Positions 9,360 to 18,451 of a stretch of DNA of 64,000 nt are shown here, piece after piece (within the stretch, counting starts at the first letter, position 1; each line of letters begins with the position of its first letter). The stretch spans positions 28,259 through 92,258 of the forward strand of contig NZ_JASHJL010000020.1 in assembly GCF_030733205.1 (NCBI RefSeq). The letters run 5' to 3'. Position numbers and translations under genes: made by a program. This stretch comes from Mameliella sp. MMSF_3455. GTDB lineage: Bacteria; Pseudomonadota; Alphaproteobacteria; Rhodobacterales; Rhodobacteraceae. A model generated the notes under the pieces. It was not told where the DNA came from, searched no databases, and saw only the letters and a list, made by a program, of their open reading frames with translations.

Positions 9360-10178
9360 TCAGGCCTCCCTAGCCCAGTCTTCCCAGTCGTTGCCGTGCC
9401 AGATCACCTCGCCGTCCCAGGCAAAGGGGATCTGGTGCACCACCACGTCCTCGCCCCGCATGAGCACGACGCGATAGGATGGCTCCAACGGCCCCATGCC
9501 TGAGAGCTTCGAGGGCGACAGGTTCGGGATCACCTGGTGCACGGTCGAGGCAACGCCGGAAAAGGGAATGCCCGCCAGCGTGCCGGACAGGGGCTCATGC
9601 ACATGTCCAAAGAAGATGTGCACGATCTTGTCGCGGTGGGCTTTCAGCAAGGTCCGTAACCCGGCCTGGTCGCGATCGTTCAGCGACAGCATGTCCGAGG
9701 ACGGATCGCCCAGATGCAGCGGGTTGTGGTGAAAGAACAGGAACGCGCGGTCGCATCCTTCCAGCCGCGCCGCAAGCCAGTCCTGCCGCGCCTTGCAGAA
9801 ATGGCCGGCATGGCTCTGCCGCTGGACGGTGTCGCAATAGATGAAACGCCCTTCGCGCAGGTCCTCGGCATGGTTGATAAAGCCAGCCTCGTCGCGCGGA
9901 TGATCGGGGAACTGGTCCAGGAAGACTGCCCTGTCGTCGTGGTTCCCCACCATCAGGCGCACCGGGATCGGCAGCACCCGCAGCGCCTGTTTCAGCGCCG
10001 CATAGGCCTCGGGATCGGCCCAATGCGTCAGGTCTCCGGTGATCACCAGCCGCACCGCATCCGAATGATGCTCGGCGATATGACCAAAGGCGCGCGCCAG
10101 ACGTTCGTGCGGATCGATCCCTTCGATCAGCATGCCCGGCACGCCCAGGTGAATATCCGACATATGGATGAATTTCAT
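9360..10178 (-). CDS. Metallophosphoesterase (CpdA/GpdQ-like phosphodiesterase)
   Basis: A 272-residue calcineurin-like phosphoesterase. All metal-ligand blocks are visible in order: DIHLG near the N-terminus, GDLTHWADP, GNHDDRAVF, FFHHNPLH and GHVHEPLSG. Domain order and length fit the class III cyclic nucleotide phosphodiesterase/glycerophosphodiesterase group (cAMP or phosphodiester hydrolysis, cytoplasmic). The start chosen is ATG 10178 (MKFIHMSDIHLG), preceded by a G-rich ribosome-binding site; GTG at 10193 would add five residues. Substrate not determinable from sequence. Confidence 0.85.
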   Translation of the reverse strand: MKFIHMSDIHLGVPGMLIEGIDPHERLARAFGHIAEHHSDAVRLVITGDLTHWADPEAYAALKQALRVLPIPVRLMVGNHDDRAVFLDQFPDHPRDEAGFINHAEDLREGRFIYCDTVQRQSHAGHFCKARQDWLAARLEGCDRAFLFFHHNPLHLGDPSSDMLSLNDRDQAGLRTLLKAHRDKIVHIFFGHVHEPLSGTLAGIPFSGVASTVHQVIPNLSPSKLSGMGPLEPSYRVVLMRGEDVVVHQIPFAWDGEVIWHGNDWEDWAREA

Positions 10179-10371
10179 GACACGCCCCCGCACGATTCGG
10201 CACGACCCTATGACAGGCGGATCACAGGATCACGACAGGCGCGGCATCAGCGGACGGCGGGCATCTACGGCTTGCATGTCATCCGCACACAGGCCAATGA
10301 CACCGGCAAATTGACAAGCGGCGCGGGTGCGGCAACTGTGCCACCAGCCAAAACCGACAGGGGGATTTCCG

Positions 10372-11187
10372 ATGAAACTCATGACATTCACCGCGCTGGC
10401 CTGCGGCCTTGCGGGTGCCGCGCTGGCCCAGGACGACTGTGCCGCCGGCAAGACCCTGACAGACGGCGTGCTGACCATCGCCACCGGCAATCCCGCCTAT
10501 TATCCTTGGGTGCTGGATGACGCCCCCGAAAGCGGCAAGGGCTTCGAGGCGGCGGTGGCCTATGCGCTGGCCGAGGAAATGGGATTTACCGCCGACCAGG
10601 TCACCTGGGTGCGCACGTCCTTTGACCAGTCGATCCAACCCGGCGCCAAGAATTTCGACGTCAACCTGCAACAGTTCTCGATCACCGAGGAACGCGAGAA
10701 GATCGTCGATTTCTCCGATCCCTACTACAGTTCCGCGATGGCGGTCCTGACCACGCAATCCGTGGTCGATGGCGGGGCGCAACCGACCGTGGCCAGCCTG
10801 AAAACCCTGCTCTGGGGGGCTGATGCCAACACCACCGCCGTACCGATGCTGATGGATCTGATCGGCCCGGACAAGCAGCCGATGCTTTACGACGACAACG
10901 TCGACGTCACCGCCGCCATGCAGGCTGGCCAGATCGACGCCGCGCTCTTTGACCTGCCGACCGCGCTTTATCTCTCTGCCGTGGTGGTGGAAAACGGCAC
11001 GATCCTCGGCCAGTTCCCGCCGGAACGCAGCGACAACCCGGACCAGTTCGGCCTGTTGATGGAAGAAGGCAGCCCGCTCAAGACCTGCGTCAACGAGGCC
11101 CTGGCCGCGCTTAAGGACAGCGGCAAGCTGGCCGAGATCGAGGCGGAGTGGCTGCAGGACGCCACCGGCGTTCCGGTCATCGAGTAA
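10372..11187 (+). CDS. Amino-acid ABC transporter, periplasmic binding protein (SBP family 3)
   Basis: A 271-residue solute-binding protein with a short Sec signal (MKLMTFTALACGLAGAALA). The mature part matches SBP_bac_3: GVLTIATGNPAYYPWV, GKGFEAAVAYALAEEMGF, FDVNLQQFSITEEREKIVDFSDPYY and a C-terminal ALKDSGKLAEIEAEWLQ. It captures a polar amino acid or similar ligand for the downstream permease and ATPase. ATG 10372 follows GGGGGA with good spacing. A strong hairpin after the gene probably stabilises its mRNA, giving excess binding protein. Ligand unknown. Confidence 0.9.
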   Translation: MKLMTFTALACGLAGAALAQDDCAAGKTLTDGVLTIATGNPAYYPWVLDDAPESGKGFEAAVAYALAEEMGFTADQVTWVRTSFDQSIQPGAKNFDVNLQQFSITEEREKIVDFSDPYYSSAMAVLTTQSVVDGGAQPTVASLKTLLWGADANTTAVPMLMDLIGPDKQPMLYDDNVDVTAAMQAGQIDAALFDLPTALYLSAVVVENGTILGQFPPERSDNPDQFGLLMEEGSPLKTCVNEALAALKDSGKLAEIEAEWLQDATGVPVIE

Positions 11188-11229
11188 TCGCCAGACGCCC
11201 CCCGGCGTTCTTGGCTTTCCAAGTACCTC

Positions 11230-11265
11230 GGGGGAGCGGGGCAGAGCCCTCTGCCCCGCTCCCCC
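11230..11265. repeat. GC-rich 17-bp inverted repeat (Rhodobacteraceae-type hairpin)
   Basis: Two perfectly complementary 17-base arms (11230-11246 and 11249-11265) of GGGGGAGCGGGGCAGAG type lie between the binding-protein and permease genes. It resembles the family-wide 'tactccgggggag...ggggca' elements also seen at 28027-28063 and 59348-59385. In this position it could act as a partial terminator or mRNA-stabilising hairpin. Confidence 0.75.
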
Positions 11266-11283
11266 TCGCCTGACGGACAATTG

Positions 11284-12096
11284 ATGCCCACCCGCAGACA
11301 GATCTTCGAGACCCGCCAGCGCAGACGCGCAAACCTGATCGCCGCCGGTTCGACCCTGGCGGTTGTCTTGGCCATCGTCCTCCTGGTGCCGCTCGCGCCC
11401 GGCTGGGACCGCGTCCAGCGCAGCTTTTTCAACGGTGAGGTCTTTGCCAAGACCTTTCCGGGCCTGCTCGAGGCCTTCCTGCTGGACATCGCGATCTTTG
11501 CCTGGTGCGCCCCTCTGATCGCGGCACTCGGTCTTGCGGTGGCTATTGCGCGTGACCTGCGTACGCCCGCGCTCTACCCGGTGAAACTGGCGGCAATCCT
11601 CTACACGGACATCTTTCGCGGGTTGCCGGTGATCCTGGTCATCTACCTGATCGGCTTCGGCATTCCCGGGCTTGGCCTGCCGCGCCCGTGGAATTCACCG
11701 TATATCTGGGGGTCGCTGGCACTGATCCTCGTCTACGCAGCCTATGTCGCCGAGGTCATCCGTTCGGGCATCGAGTCGATCCACGAGAGCCAGCGCGCGG
11801 CGGCGCTGTCGCTGGGCCTGTCCACGTCCGACAGCATGCGGTTCGTGATCCTGCCGCAGGCGATCCGCCGCGTGGTGCCCGCCAACATGAACCTTTTCAT
11901 CGCGCTGCAAAAGGACGTGGCGCTGCTCAGCTTCATCGGCCCGGTCGAAATCTTCCGACAGGCGGGCGTCTACAAATCGCTGCTGGCGAATTTCACGCCC
12001 TACGTCGGCGCCGCGCTGATTTTCTTGGCGATCACGATCCCCGCGACCCGCTATGCCGACCACCTCATGAACCGCCAGCGCAAGGCCCGCAGCTGA
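11284..12096 (+). CDS. Amino-acid ABC transporter permease
   Basis: A 270-residue integral membrane protein of the HisM/GlnP family with about five to six hydrophobic segments. The EAA-loop region [36 protein letters not shown] contacts the ATPase; [18 protein letters not shown] is also typical. Only one permease gene is present, so it probably homodimerises. ATG 11284 is used rather than TTG 11281. Its stop overlaps the ATPase start by one base (TGATG), showing translational coupling. Confidence 0.9.
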   Translation: MPTRRQIFETRQRRRANLIAAGSTLAVVLAIVLLVPLAPGWDRVQRSFFNGEVFAKTFPGLLEAFLLDIAIFAWCAPLIAALGLAVAIARDLRTPALYPVKLAAILYTDIFRGLPVILVIYLIGFGIPGLGLPRPWNSPYIWGSLALILVYAAYVAEVIRSGIESIHESQRAAALSLGLSTSDSMRFVILPQAIRRVVPANMNLFIALQKDVALLSFIGPVEIFRQAGVYKSLLANFTPYVGAALIFLAITIPATRYADHLMNRQRKARS

Positions 12097-12824
12097 TGAC
12101 GACACTGTCCCTGAAAAACGTCCGCAAGAGCTTTGGCGGCAACGACGTCCTGCGCGGCATCGACCTGGACATCACCACGGGTCAGATGATCTGCCTGATC
12201 GGCGCATCCGGGTCCGGCAAGTCCACGCTGCTGCGCTGTCTGAACCTGCTGGAACCGATCGACGACGGCACCATCACGCTCGACGGCACGGACATCTCCG
12301 AGCCCGGCTTCAACCCGCAGCCGGTGCGCCAGCGCATCGGCATGGTCTTCCAGAGCTACAACCTGTTCCCCCACATGACGGCGATGGACAACGCCATGCT
12401 GGCACCGCGCCGCATCCACGGCCTCGGCCGGGCCGAACTGGAACCGCGAATTGCCGAGCTTTTCACCCGTTTCGGCCTGGGCGAACGGATGCAGCACTAT
12501 CCCGACCAGTTGTCCGGCGGGCAGCAACAGCGGGTCGCCATCGTGCGGGCACTGGCCATGCGGCCAGAAATCATGCTGTTCGACGAAATCACATCGGCGC
12601 TGGACCCCGAACTGGTGGGCGAGGTGCTGGACGTTCTGCGGCAACTCAGGACCGAAGGCATGACGATGGTCCTTGCAACGCACGAGATGGGTTTTGCGCG
12701 CGAATTGGCGGACACGGTCTGCTTTCTCGACCAGGGCCGCATTCTCGAATCCGGCCCGCCCTCACAGGTCTTCGGTGCGCCGCAAGAGGCCCGCACGCGG
12801 GCCTTCCTGTCCCGCGTCTTGTAG
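12096..12824 (+). CDS. Amino-acid ABC transporter ATP-binding protein (GlnQ/HisP type)
   Basis: A 242-residue ATPase: Walker [14 protein letters not shown]-loop [12 protein letters not shown], signature [15 protein letters not shown], Walker [15 protein letters not shown] and H-loop LATHEMGFA. It drives the preceding permease. The [10 protein letters not shown] Walker B/D-loop is typical of polar amino-acid importers. Length is normal, and it is followed by an intrinsic terminator, closing the three-gene operon. Confidence 0.92.
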   Translation: MTTLSLKNVRKSFGGNDVLRGIDLDITTGQMICLIGASGSGKSTLLRCLNLLEPIDDGTITLDGTDISEPGFNPQPVRQRIGMVFQSYNLFPHMTAMDNAMLAPRRIHGLGRAELEPRIAELFTRFGLGERMQHYPDQLSGGQQQRVAIVRALAMRPEIMLFDEITSALDPELVGEVLDVLRQLRTEGMTMVLATHEMGFARELADTVCFLDQGRILESGPPSQVFGAPQEARTRAFLSRVL

Positions 12825-12873
12825 GCCTCGGGCACGCCTACCCCGCCTGCACCCTCTCAAATGCCCGAATTTG

Positions 12874-12900
12874 CCCGACTTTTTGCAGGGTCGGGTTTTC
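12874..12900 (+). terminator. Intrinsic terminator after amino-acid transporter operon
   Basis: Stem CCCGAC (12874-12879) / GTCGGG (12890-12895) followed directly by TTTTCC. It separates the transporter operon from the protease-cytochrome-OmpA operon downstream. Confidence 0.6.
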
Positions 12901-12977
12901 CTTCGTTGACGCAACGGCCCCTTCTGAACAAACTGAAATCATCTTGTTGATGAACCTTTTTTCGAAGGACTGATACC

Positions 12978-14858
12978 GTGCGTACCGCCGCTGCATTGTC
13001 CACACTGATCACCGCGCTGGGGCTGGCTGCCTTTGCGCCCGTTCAGACCCGGGCGCAGGAGTTCGTCGGCTTCGACCGGACGAGCTTTGGCAGTGTCGTT
13101 CTGCGCCGCAACCAGGCGGCTGGCGGCGGCAGTGACATCAACTTCGAACTGGCGGTCGGCGCATACAACAACGAGCCGATCCTGAACTACTCGCCCAACA
13201 GCGTTTTTTCCAAGATGGGGCTGGCCGTGGGCCGCCTGGACATCCTGACGGATACCGGCGTCTATCCCTGCACCGCCTTCATCGTGGACGACAAGCACAT
13301 CCTGACCAATCACCACTGCGTGCCCGGCATCCTCGACAATGAACGCGCCGGCGCCACACGGATCGACTCGATCCTCTTCGTGGCCGGCTACCGCCAGCCC
13401 GGCGTCGACGAAGGCACACGGCGCTATACCGTCGTGCCGACGCCGGTCGAAACCTCCAAGGAACTCGATTACGCCGTGCTCGAGGTGATCGGTGATCCTT
13501 CGGCCGATTACGGCACGCTGGACCTGGCCGCCGTCACCCCGCAGGACAACGATCCCTACTGGGTCATCGGCCACCCGATGGGTGAGGCCCAACGCATCAG
13601 CCGCGAGAAATGCCGCGCCAATTCGCCGGCCCTGTCGAACCGCCAGTTGCTGCACACCTGCGACACGCTGCCGGGCAACTCAGGCTCACCGGTGATCGAC
13701 GCCTCCCTGCAAAAGGTTGTCGGCCTGCATCATGCCGGGTCGAACCGCGACGCGGTCAACTATGCCATACCGATGGCCGATATCCTGGCCCAGTCACAGG
13801 TGCTCAAGGCTGCCGTCGTGCCCGGTGCCCCCGATCCGGTCACGCCGCCGGCACCGGCGCCCAGCGACGAAGACAGCAGCCGGCCGCTGCCCCCGGAGGA
13901 AGTCGCACCAGAGCTCGCCCTTTGCGACGCGCTCTATGCCGAGGCCAAGGAATTCGGCGAATGCTTTGCCTACGAGGCCTACCTGCAGGTCTGCGGCGAC
14001 CATAATTATTCGATCCTGGCCAAGTCCTTCGTCGCGCGTCAGTGCACCGTTGCCGACACGCCCAAGGAGCCGGTGCCCCCGGTGGTCGATACCCGTCCCG
14101 ACGAGCCGCTGCTGTGGTGGTGCACCTCGCCCAACCTCAACACCACCGAACGCACGATCTGCGGCGACCGCTATCTTGCCGGCCTCGACGAGGAAATGGA
14201 GCGCGCCTACAAGAATCCCGCTCGCCCGGTGAGCGCCTCGGACCAGCAGACCTGGCGCATCAACACCCGCGACCGCTGTGGCGCAAACACCGACTGCATC
14301 TCGCGCGTGGTGATCGACCGGATCACCTACCTCAAGACGCCGGAAAAGGTGGTGACACCGCCGCCCAGCCGCACCGTCCCGATGTACGTCACCGGGACCG
14401 ACAACCTGAACGTTCGCTCCGGACCGGGCACGCAATACGGCGTCATCAACCGGATCGACTTTGGCGACAAGGTGACCGTGCTGGACCGGAACGGCGGCTG
14501 GAGCAACGTGCGCCTTTCCAACGGTCAGGACGGCTGGGTCTCGAACCGCTACCTCGCCTCGGACAAGCCGCGCCAGCGTCCGGTAACGCAATGCACCGCC
14601 ACGGTGGTGAACCTGAACCACTACAACAGCCGGACCCGCCGCGACGGCAGCGGCTTCCTGAACATCCGGACACAAGCCAGTACCCGCGGCCGGATCATCT
14701 CCGAGACTTATCTTGGCGACACTCTCAGAGTGCTGAACCACAGCGGCAACTGGGCCCAGGTCCGCTGCCTGTCGGGACAGTGCCGCAATCCCCATCGGGG
14801 CAGTGGCGGAGTGACCGGCTGGGCCTCGAAGAAGTACCTCTCGATCCGGTGCCAATAG
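12978..14858 (+). CDS. Exported trypsin-like serine protease with LprI-like and two SH3 domains
   Basis: A 626-residue secreted multidomain protein. A Sec signal (about 1-26) precedes a chymotrypsin-fold protease domain (about 85-265) with an intact triad: His113 (TNHHC), Asp164 (KELDYAVL) and Ser235 (PGNSGSPV). A Pro-rich linker follows, then a Cys-rich segment, an LprI-like stretch (STPN-type SPNLNTTERTICGDRYLAGLDEEMERAY, about 375-450) and two bacterial SH3 domains (about 465-532, NLNVRSGPGTQYGV; about 550-625, LNIRTQASTRGRIIS). The start is GTG 12978 with GAAGG eight bases upstream. First gene of an operon of exported proteins. SH3 domains suggest cell-wall or surface binding. Substrate unknown. 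Confidence 0.85.
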   Translation: MRTAAALSTLITALGLAAFAPVQTRAQEFVGFDRTSFGSVVLRRNQAAGGGSDINFELAVGAYNNEPILNYSPNSVFSKMGLAVGRLDILTDTGVYPCTAFIVDDKHILTNHHCVPGILDNERAGATRIDSILFVAGYRQPGVDEGTRRYTVVPTPVETSKELDYAVLEVIGDPSADYGTLDLAAVTPQDNDPYWVIGHPMGEAQRISREKCRANSPALSNRQLLHTCDTLPGNSGSPVIDASLQKVVGLHHAGSNRDAVNYAIPMADILAQSQVLKAAVVPGAPDPVTPPAPAPSDEDSSRPLPPEEVAPELALCDALYAEAKEFGECFAYEAYLQVCGDHNYSILAKSFVARQCTVADTPKEPVPPVVDTRPDEPLLWWCTSPNLNTTERTICGDRYLAGLDEEMERAYKNPARPVSASDQQTWRINTRDRCGANTDCISRVVIDRITYLKTPEKVVTPPPSRTVPMYVTGTDNLNVRSGPGTQYGVINRIDFGDKVTVLDRNGGWSNVRLSNGQDGWVSNRYLASDKPRQRPVTQCTATVVNLNHYNSRTRRDGSGFLNIRTQASTRGRIISETYLGDTLRVLNHSGNWAQVRCLSGQCRNPHRGSGGVTGWASKKYLSIRCQ

Positions 14859-14901
14859 TTCGAATTTCACCCCAATCCCTCTTTGAACAGGAGAAGATGT
14901 T

Positions 14902-17406
14902 ATGCAACCCAACGACCTGATGAAGGTGAGCGTCATCGCCCTGACCGCTGCCTTCGCCCTGCCCGCTTCGGCGCAGGATCAGACCAAGCTGATCGATCCT
15001 GAAGACGTCGATTACGCCCTGCCGGCGGACGCGACCGCCCAGGAAAAGGCCGCATACGCGGTCCTGGACAAATACTGTGCCGACTGCCACCAGCAGGGCG
15101 CACTTGGCGACGGGCTGACCACGCCGAAGGCGGGCTTCGGCCACGTCCTCGACCTGCGCCGCCTGTCCAACGACCCCAAGTTCGTGGCCGTGGGCGAACC
15201 GTCCAAGTCCAAGCTGTACCAGGTCATCACCGGCGGCGCGCCGGCGATGCCGGACAACTGCTGGGACCCCAGCTGCGTGCCGAACGAGGCCGAGCTGCAA
15301 CAGCTTCAGGACTGGATCGTCGCGCTGGGTGACCTGGCCCCCGAGCCGCGCACCTACATTTCGCTGGCCGAGATGTATGCGATGGCCCATGCCGACATGC
15401 AGAGCCTGCCGACCAACCGTCGCGACCGCGTCCGCTATATCTCGATGCGGCCGATGTGGAACGACCCGGATGTCACAGACGAAAACTACACCGCCTACCT
15501 GGCTGCAACCGTCAAGCTGCTGAACGCGCTGAGCTGGAACCCCAACGTCTACAAGTTCGAAAAGGTCGACGATCACGGCATTCTGCTGCGCGTCTTCCTG
15601 CCCGATCTCGACTGGACGCACGAAACCTGGGGCTACCTCGAAGCCAAGTATCCCTACGGCATGGAAAGCGACACCGACCCTTACCTGGGTTCACTGCAGC
15701 ACCTGGCCGGAACCAAGATCCCGGTCATCCGCGCCGATTGGTTCGCCGCGACCGCGTCGGTCTCGCCCCTGTACTATGACATGCTGGGCCTGCCGGATAC
15801 CGTGGCCGGGCTGGAAAAGCTGCTGAACCTCGACATGAAGAAGAACATCCTGAACGAGCAGGTCGTCCGCGCCGGCTTCCAGGACTCGGGCGTGTCGACA
15901 CACAACCGCCTGATCGAACGGCACCCGATGGGCACCGGTTTCTTCTGGACCTCCTATGACTTTGCCGGATCGGCCAAACGCCAGAGCTTCTTCGAGTTCC
16001 CGCTGGGTCCGACAGAGGCCTACGGCCCCGATCTTGCCTTCCTGCATGACGGCGGCGAGTCGATCTTCACCCTGCCCAACGGCTTTCACGCCTACTACCT
16101 CAACACCGCCGAAGGTGATCGTCTGAACGTCGGCCCGACCTCGATCGTGCGCGACACCGATTATCCCGACGGCACCGGCGAGGTGGTCAACGGCATCTCG
16201 TGCATTTCGTGCCACTCCAAGGGCATGCGGTTCAACGACGACACCGTGCGTGACGTCGCCCTGAACAACCTGTCCCTGTCGGCCTCGGCGCGTCAGACCA
16301 TCGACGCGATCTATCCGGGCAAGGACGTGGTGAACGAGTATTTCCAGCGTGACATGGAGGCCTTCCTGGCCACCCTGGAGAGCGCCGGGATCGAACCGGA
16401 CACCAAGGCCGCCGGACTGGAACCGGTGCGCGGCCTCTTTGTCTATCACGTCGACTACTTCATCGACTTCGACCAGGCGGCCAACGAACTGGGCCTGACC
16501 TCGGATGCGCTGCGCAGCCGCATGGCCTTTGCCGGACACGAGATGGCCAGCTTGCTGACCCGTCTCGACACCTCGCCGATCGCGCGGGATGAATGGACGG
16601 CGGCCTACCCGGTCCTGCTTGAGAAACTGACGGACTACTACCCGTACAAGACCGACCATGTCGTGACGGCGGACCTGTCCTACTCGGTCAAGCAGGTGGT
16701 CAAGGACACCGACTACGAGCCGCCGGCCAAGAAGGTGAAGGTGGTCAAGGACGATGGCTATGTCGACACCAAGGTCGTCAAGAAGGACGCCGACTACACG
16801 CCCACGGACAAGGACTACGTCGTGACCGGCAAGGAACCGATCAAGACGCATGACGACGCCAAGAAGTACGGCGCCGATTATGACCCGGTCCAGCACTCGG
16901 CCGCGGCCCAGAGCCACCTGACCGTCTACACGGACAAGCCCACCTACAAGGTCGGAGACGAGTTGAAGGTCTTCATCGAACCGCGCCACGACTGCCGTCT
17001 GACGCTGATCTCGATCGACGACGACCACGACAGCTGCGTGCTGTACCCCTTCCCGGGCCTCGATGACATCGTCATCCCGGGCGGCACCCAGTACGTCTTC
17101 CCGCCGAAGGGCGCGCTGCGCACCTCGGAACCCGGGCTCGAGACCATCCTGGCGATCTGCAACGGTGGCGACGCGGCCATCAAGAAGGCGACCCGCGATA
17201 CCTCCAAGGTGTCCTGCGCAGCCGGTCACAAGACCGTCTCCAAGGATCACTACGAAGGCATCGTCAAGGAGACCCTTGTTCTTGACCTCGACACAGGCGC
17301 CAAGGACAAGAAACACACCGCCAGCGGCGTCGACTACCGCGCCGTTTCCAAACACAACCCGGACGTGACCAAGGCCCAGATCTCGGTCGTGGTCCGCGAA
17401 TACTGA
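14902..17406 (+). CDS. Exported di-haem cytochrome c fused to DUF4384 domain
   Basis: An 834-residue exported protein. After the signal (about 1-24) comes a small cytochrome c domain with CADCH (59-63) and a plausible axial Met at 116 (GAPAMPD). A large middle region (about 150-575) carries a second haem motif, CISCH (434-438). Residues about 580-660 form a Lys/Asp/Tyr-rich linker with repeated 'VVKDxDY' units. The C-terminus (about 672-834) reads as DUF4384 (LTVYTDKPTYKVGDELKVFIEP...LYPFPG...IPGGTQYVFP), normally seen next to caspase-like or kinase domains rather than cytochromes. It lies 43 bases after the protease gene and four before the OmpA gene. No redox partner is nearby. Architecture is clear; function unknown. 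Confidence 0.8.
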   Translation: MQPNDLMKVSVIALTAAFALPASAQDQTKLIDPEDVDYALPADATAQEKAAYAVLDKYCADCHQQGALGDGLTTPKAGFGHVLDLRRLSNDPKFVAVGEPSKSKLYQVITGGAPAMPDNCWDPSCVPNEAELQQLQDWIVALGDLAPEPRTYISLAEMYAMAHADMQSLPTNRRDRVRYISMRPMWNDPDVTDENYTAYLAATVKLLNALSWNPNVYKFEKVDDHGILLRVFLPDLDWTHETWGYLEAKYPYGMESDTDPYLGSLQHLAGTKIPVIRADWFAATASVSPLYYDMLGLPDTVAGLEKLLNLDMKKNILNEQVVRAGFQDSGVSTHNRLIERHPMGTGFFWTSYDFAGSAKRQSFFEFPLGPTEAYGPDLAFLHDGGESIFTLPNGFHAYYLNTAEGDRLNVGPTSIVRDTDYPDGTGEVVNGISCISCHSKGMRFNDDTVRDVALNNLSLSASARQTIDAIYPGKDVVNEYFQRDMEAFLATLESAGIEPDTKAAGLEPVRGLFVYHVDYFIDFDQAANELGLTSDALRSRMAFAGHEMASLLTRLDTSPIARDEWTAAYPVLLEKLTDYYPYKTDHVVTADLSYSVKQVVKDTDYEPPAKKVKVVKDDGYVDTKVVKKDADYTPTDKDYVVTGKEPIKTHDDAKKYGADYDPVQHSAAAQSHLTVYTDKPTYKVGDELKVFIEPRHDCRLTLISIDDDHDSCVLYPFPGLDDIVIPGGTQYVFPPKGALRTSEPGLETILAICNGGDAAIKKATRDTSKVSCAAGHKTVSKDHYEGIVKETLVLDLDTGAKDKKHTASGVDYRAVSKHNPDVTKAQISVVVREY

Positions 17407-17419
17407 GGAGATGAGAGCG

Positions 17420-18217
17420 ATGCGAAAGCTTTTCCTGAGCGTCGCTCTCTGCCTTGGCCTGCCCCCTGCGGCAGGCCTTGCGCAGCAGGGCGAGATCTTC
17501 ATCCAGGGTGACGACCCGATCATGTCGTTCAAACCCGAACCGCAAAGCGCGATGGCGCGGTGCCTTCTGAACTCGAACGCCGGCAATTGTGCCGGTGTGG
17601 ACATCGACCCGGACGGAATCGCGCTGGAAAGCGCGGGACCCGGCGTGGAGTTCGAAACGCTGGTGCTGGACCTCGACAACAAGAAAGTCACTGTCAGCAA
17701 GGCTCCCCCGCCGACCCCGACCTACACCGACACGGCGAAACCCAAGCCGCAGGAACCCGTGACGGCACGCTACGACGAGCCGAAGCCGCTGGACTATGAC
17801 GCGCCCGCGCCGCCCAAGACGGGCAAGGTTGTCATTCCGTCGGTCGCGATCACGATCGAGTTCGATTACGACAGCGACAATGTGCGGGCCGACCAGAGCG
17901 GCAAGATCGACACGTTGATCGCCGCGTTGAGCGATCCGGCGCTGAAGGGCACCTCCTACGCGGTCGTGGGGCATACCGATGCCGTCGGTTCGGCTGGGTA
18001 CAATTGCGACCTCAGCCTGCGCCGCGCGGCCTCGGTCACGCGGATCCTCGAAGGGGCCTATGTCGGTGTGCCGCTCTACCCGGTCGGCTGGGGAGAGCAC
18101 GTTCTCAAGAACGAGGCCTATCCGGATGCACCGGAGAACCGCCGCGTCACCTTCCTGCGCCTGCCCAACACGCCGGGCGCGGTGTTGCAGACCGCGACAA
18201 AGGTCTGCGAGTATTAA
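17420..18217 (+). CDS. OmpA-family peptidoglycan-binding protein
   Basis: A 265-residue exported protein. A Sec signal (about 1-21), a unique N-terminal domain (about 22-95), a Pro-rich linker (about 95-135) and a C-terminal OmpA domain (about 138-248). The peptidoglycan-contact pattern is present: GHTDAVGS (Asp187), CDLSLRRAASV and NRRVTF (Arg241). It should bind the peptide stem of the wall in the periplasm; there is no beta-barrel. ATG 17420 is chosen because GAGGAG (17405-17410) is correctly spaced; ATG 17411 abuts the site. Third gene of the protease/cytochrome operon, presumably the wall anchor of that system. Confidence 0.85.
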   Translation: MRKLFLSVALCLGLPPAAGLAQQGEIFIQGDDPIMSFKPEPQSAMARCLLNSNAGNCAGVDIDPDGIALESAGPGVEFETLVLDLDNKKVTVSKAPPPTPTYTDTAKPKPQEPVTARYDEPKPLDYDAPAPPKTGKVVIPSVAITIEFDYDSDNVRADQSGKIDTLIAALSDPALKGTSYAVVGHTDAVGSAGYNCDLSLRRAASVTRILEGAYVGVPLYPVGWGEHVLKNEAYPDAPENRRVTFLRLPNTPGAVLQTATKVCEY

Positions 18218-18442
18218 AATTCAGCGCCTCGCCCGTCGCCGGGCGGGGCGCATTATCTCCCCCGCTCCGGCCAGGGGCCGCAGGGCGCACGGTCTGCCCC
18301 TTGCCTGCCCCGGAACGCCCAGTCGCAGAAGATCAAAGGCTACCTTGGCGTAACCTGCGACCACGCCGCCAACCGGGCGCACCACCTCGACGACAGCCAG
18401 ATCGACCTGCCGGAAATCGCCACGGAGCCTCCGAGCGTCTGA
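18218..18442 (+). other. Open frame continuing in phase after the OmpA stop codon
   Basis: The OmpA reading frame stays open for 74 more codons after its TAA and ends at TGA 18440-18442, with protein-like text at the end (KIKGYLGVTCDHAANRAHHL). It has no usable start codon or ribosome-binding site and the terminator hairpin lies inside it. It may be a gene remnant or chance. Confidence 0.25.
18224..18258 (+). terminator. Hairpin after the protease-cytochrome-OmpA operon
   Basis: A 12-bp stem with one G-U pair (18224-18235 with 18240-18251) and a TCGC loop, followed by a short ATTATCT tail, begins seven bases after the OmpA stop. Likely the operon's terminator. Confidence 0.6.
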
Positions 18443-18451
18443 ACCCGGCCC

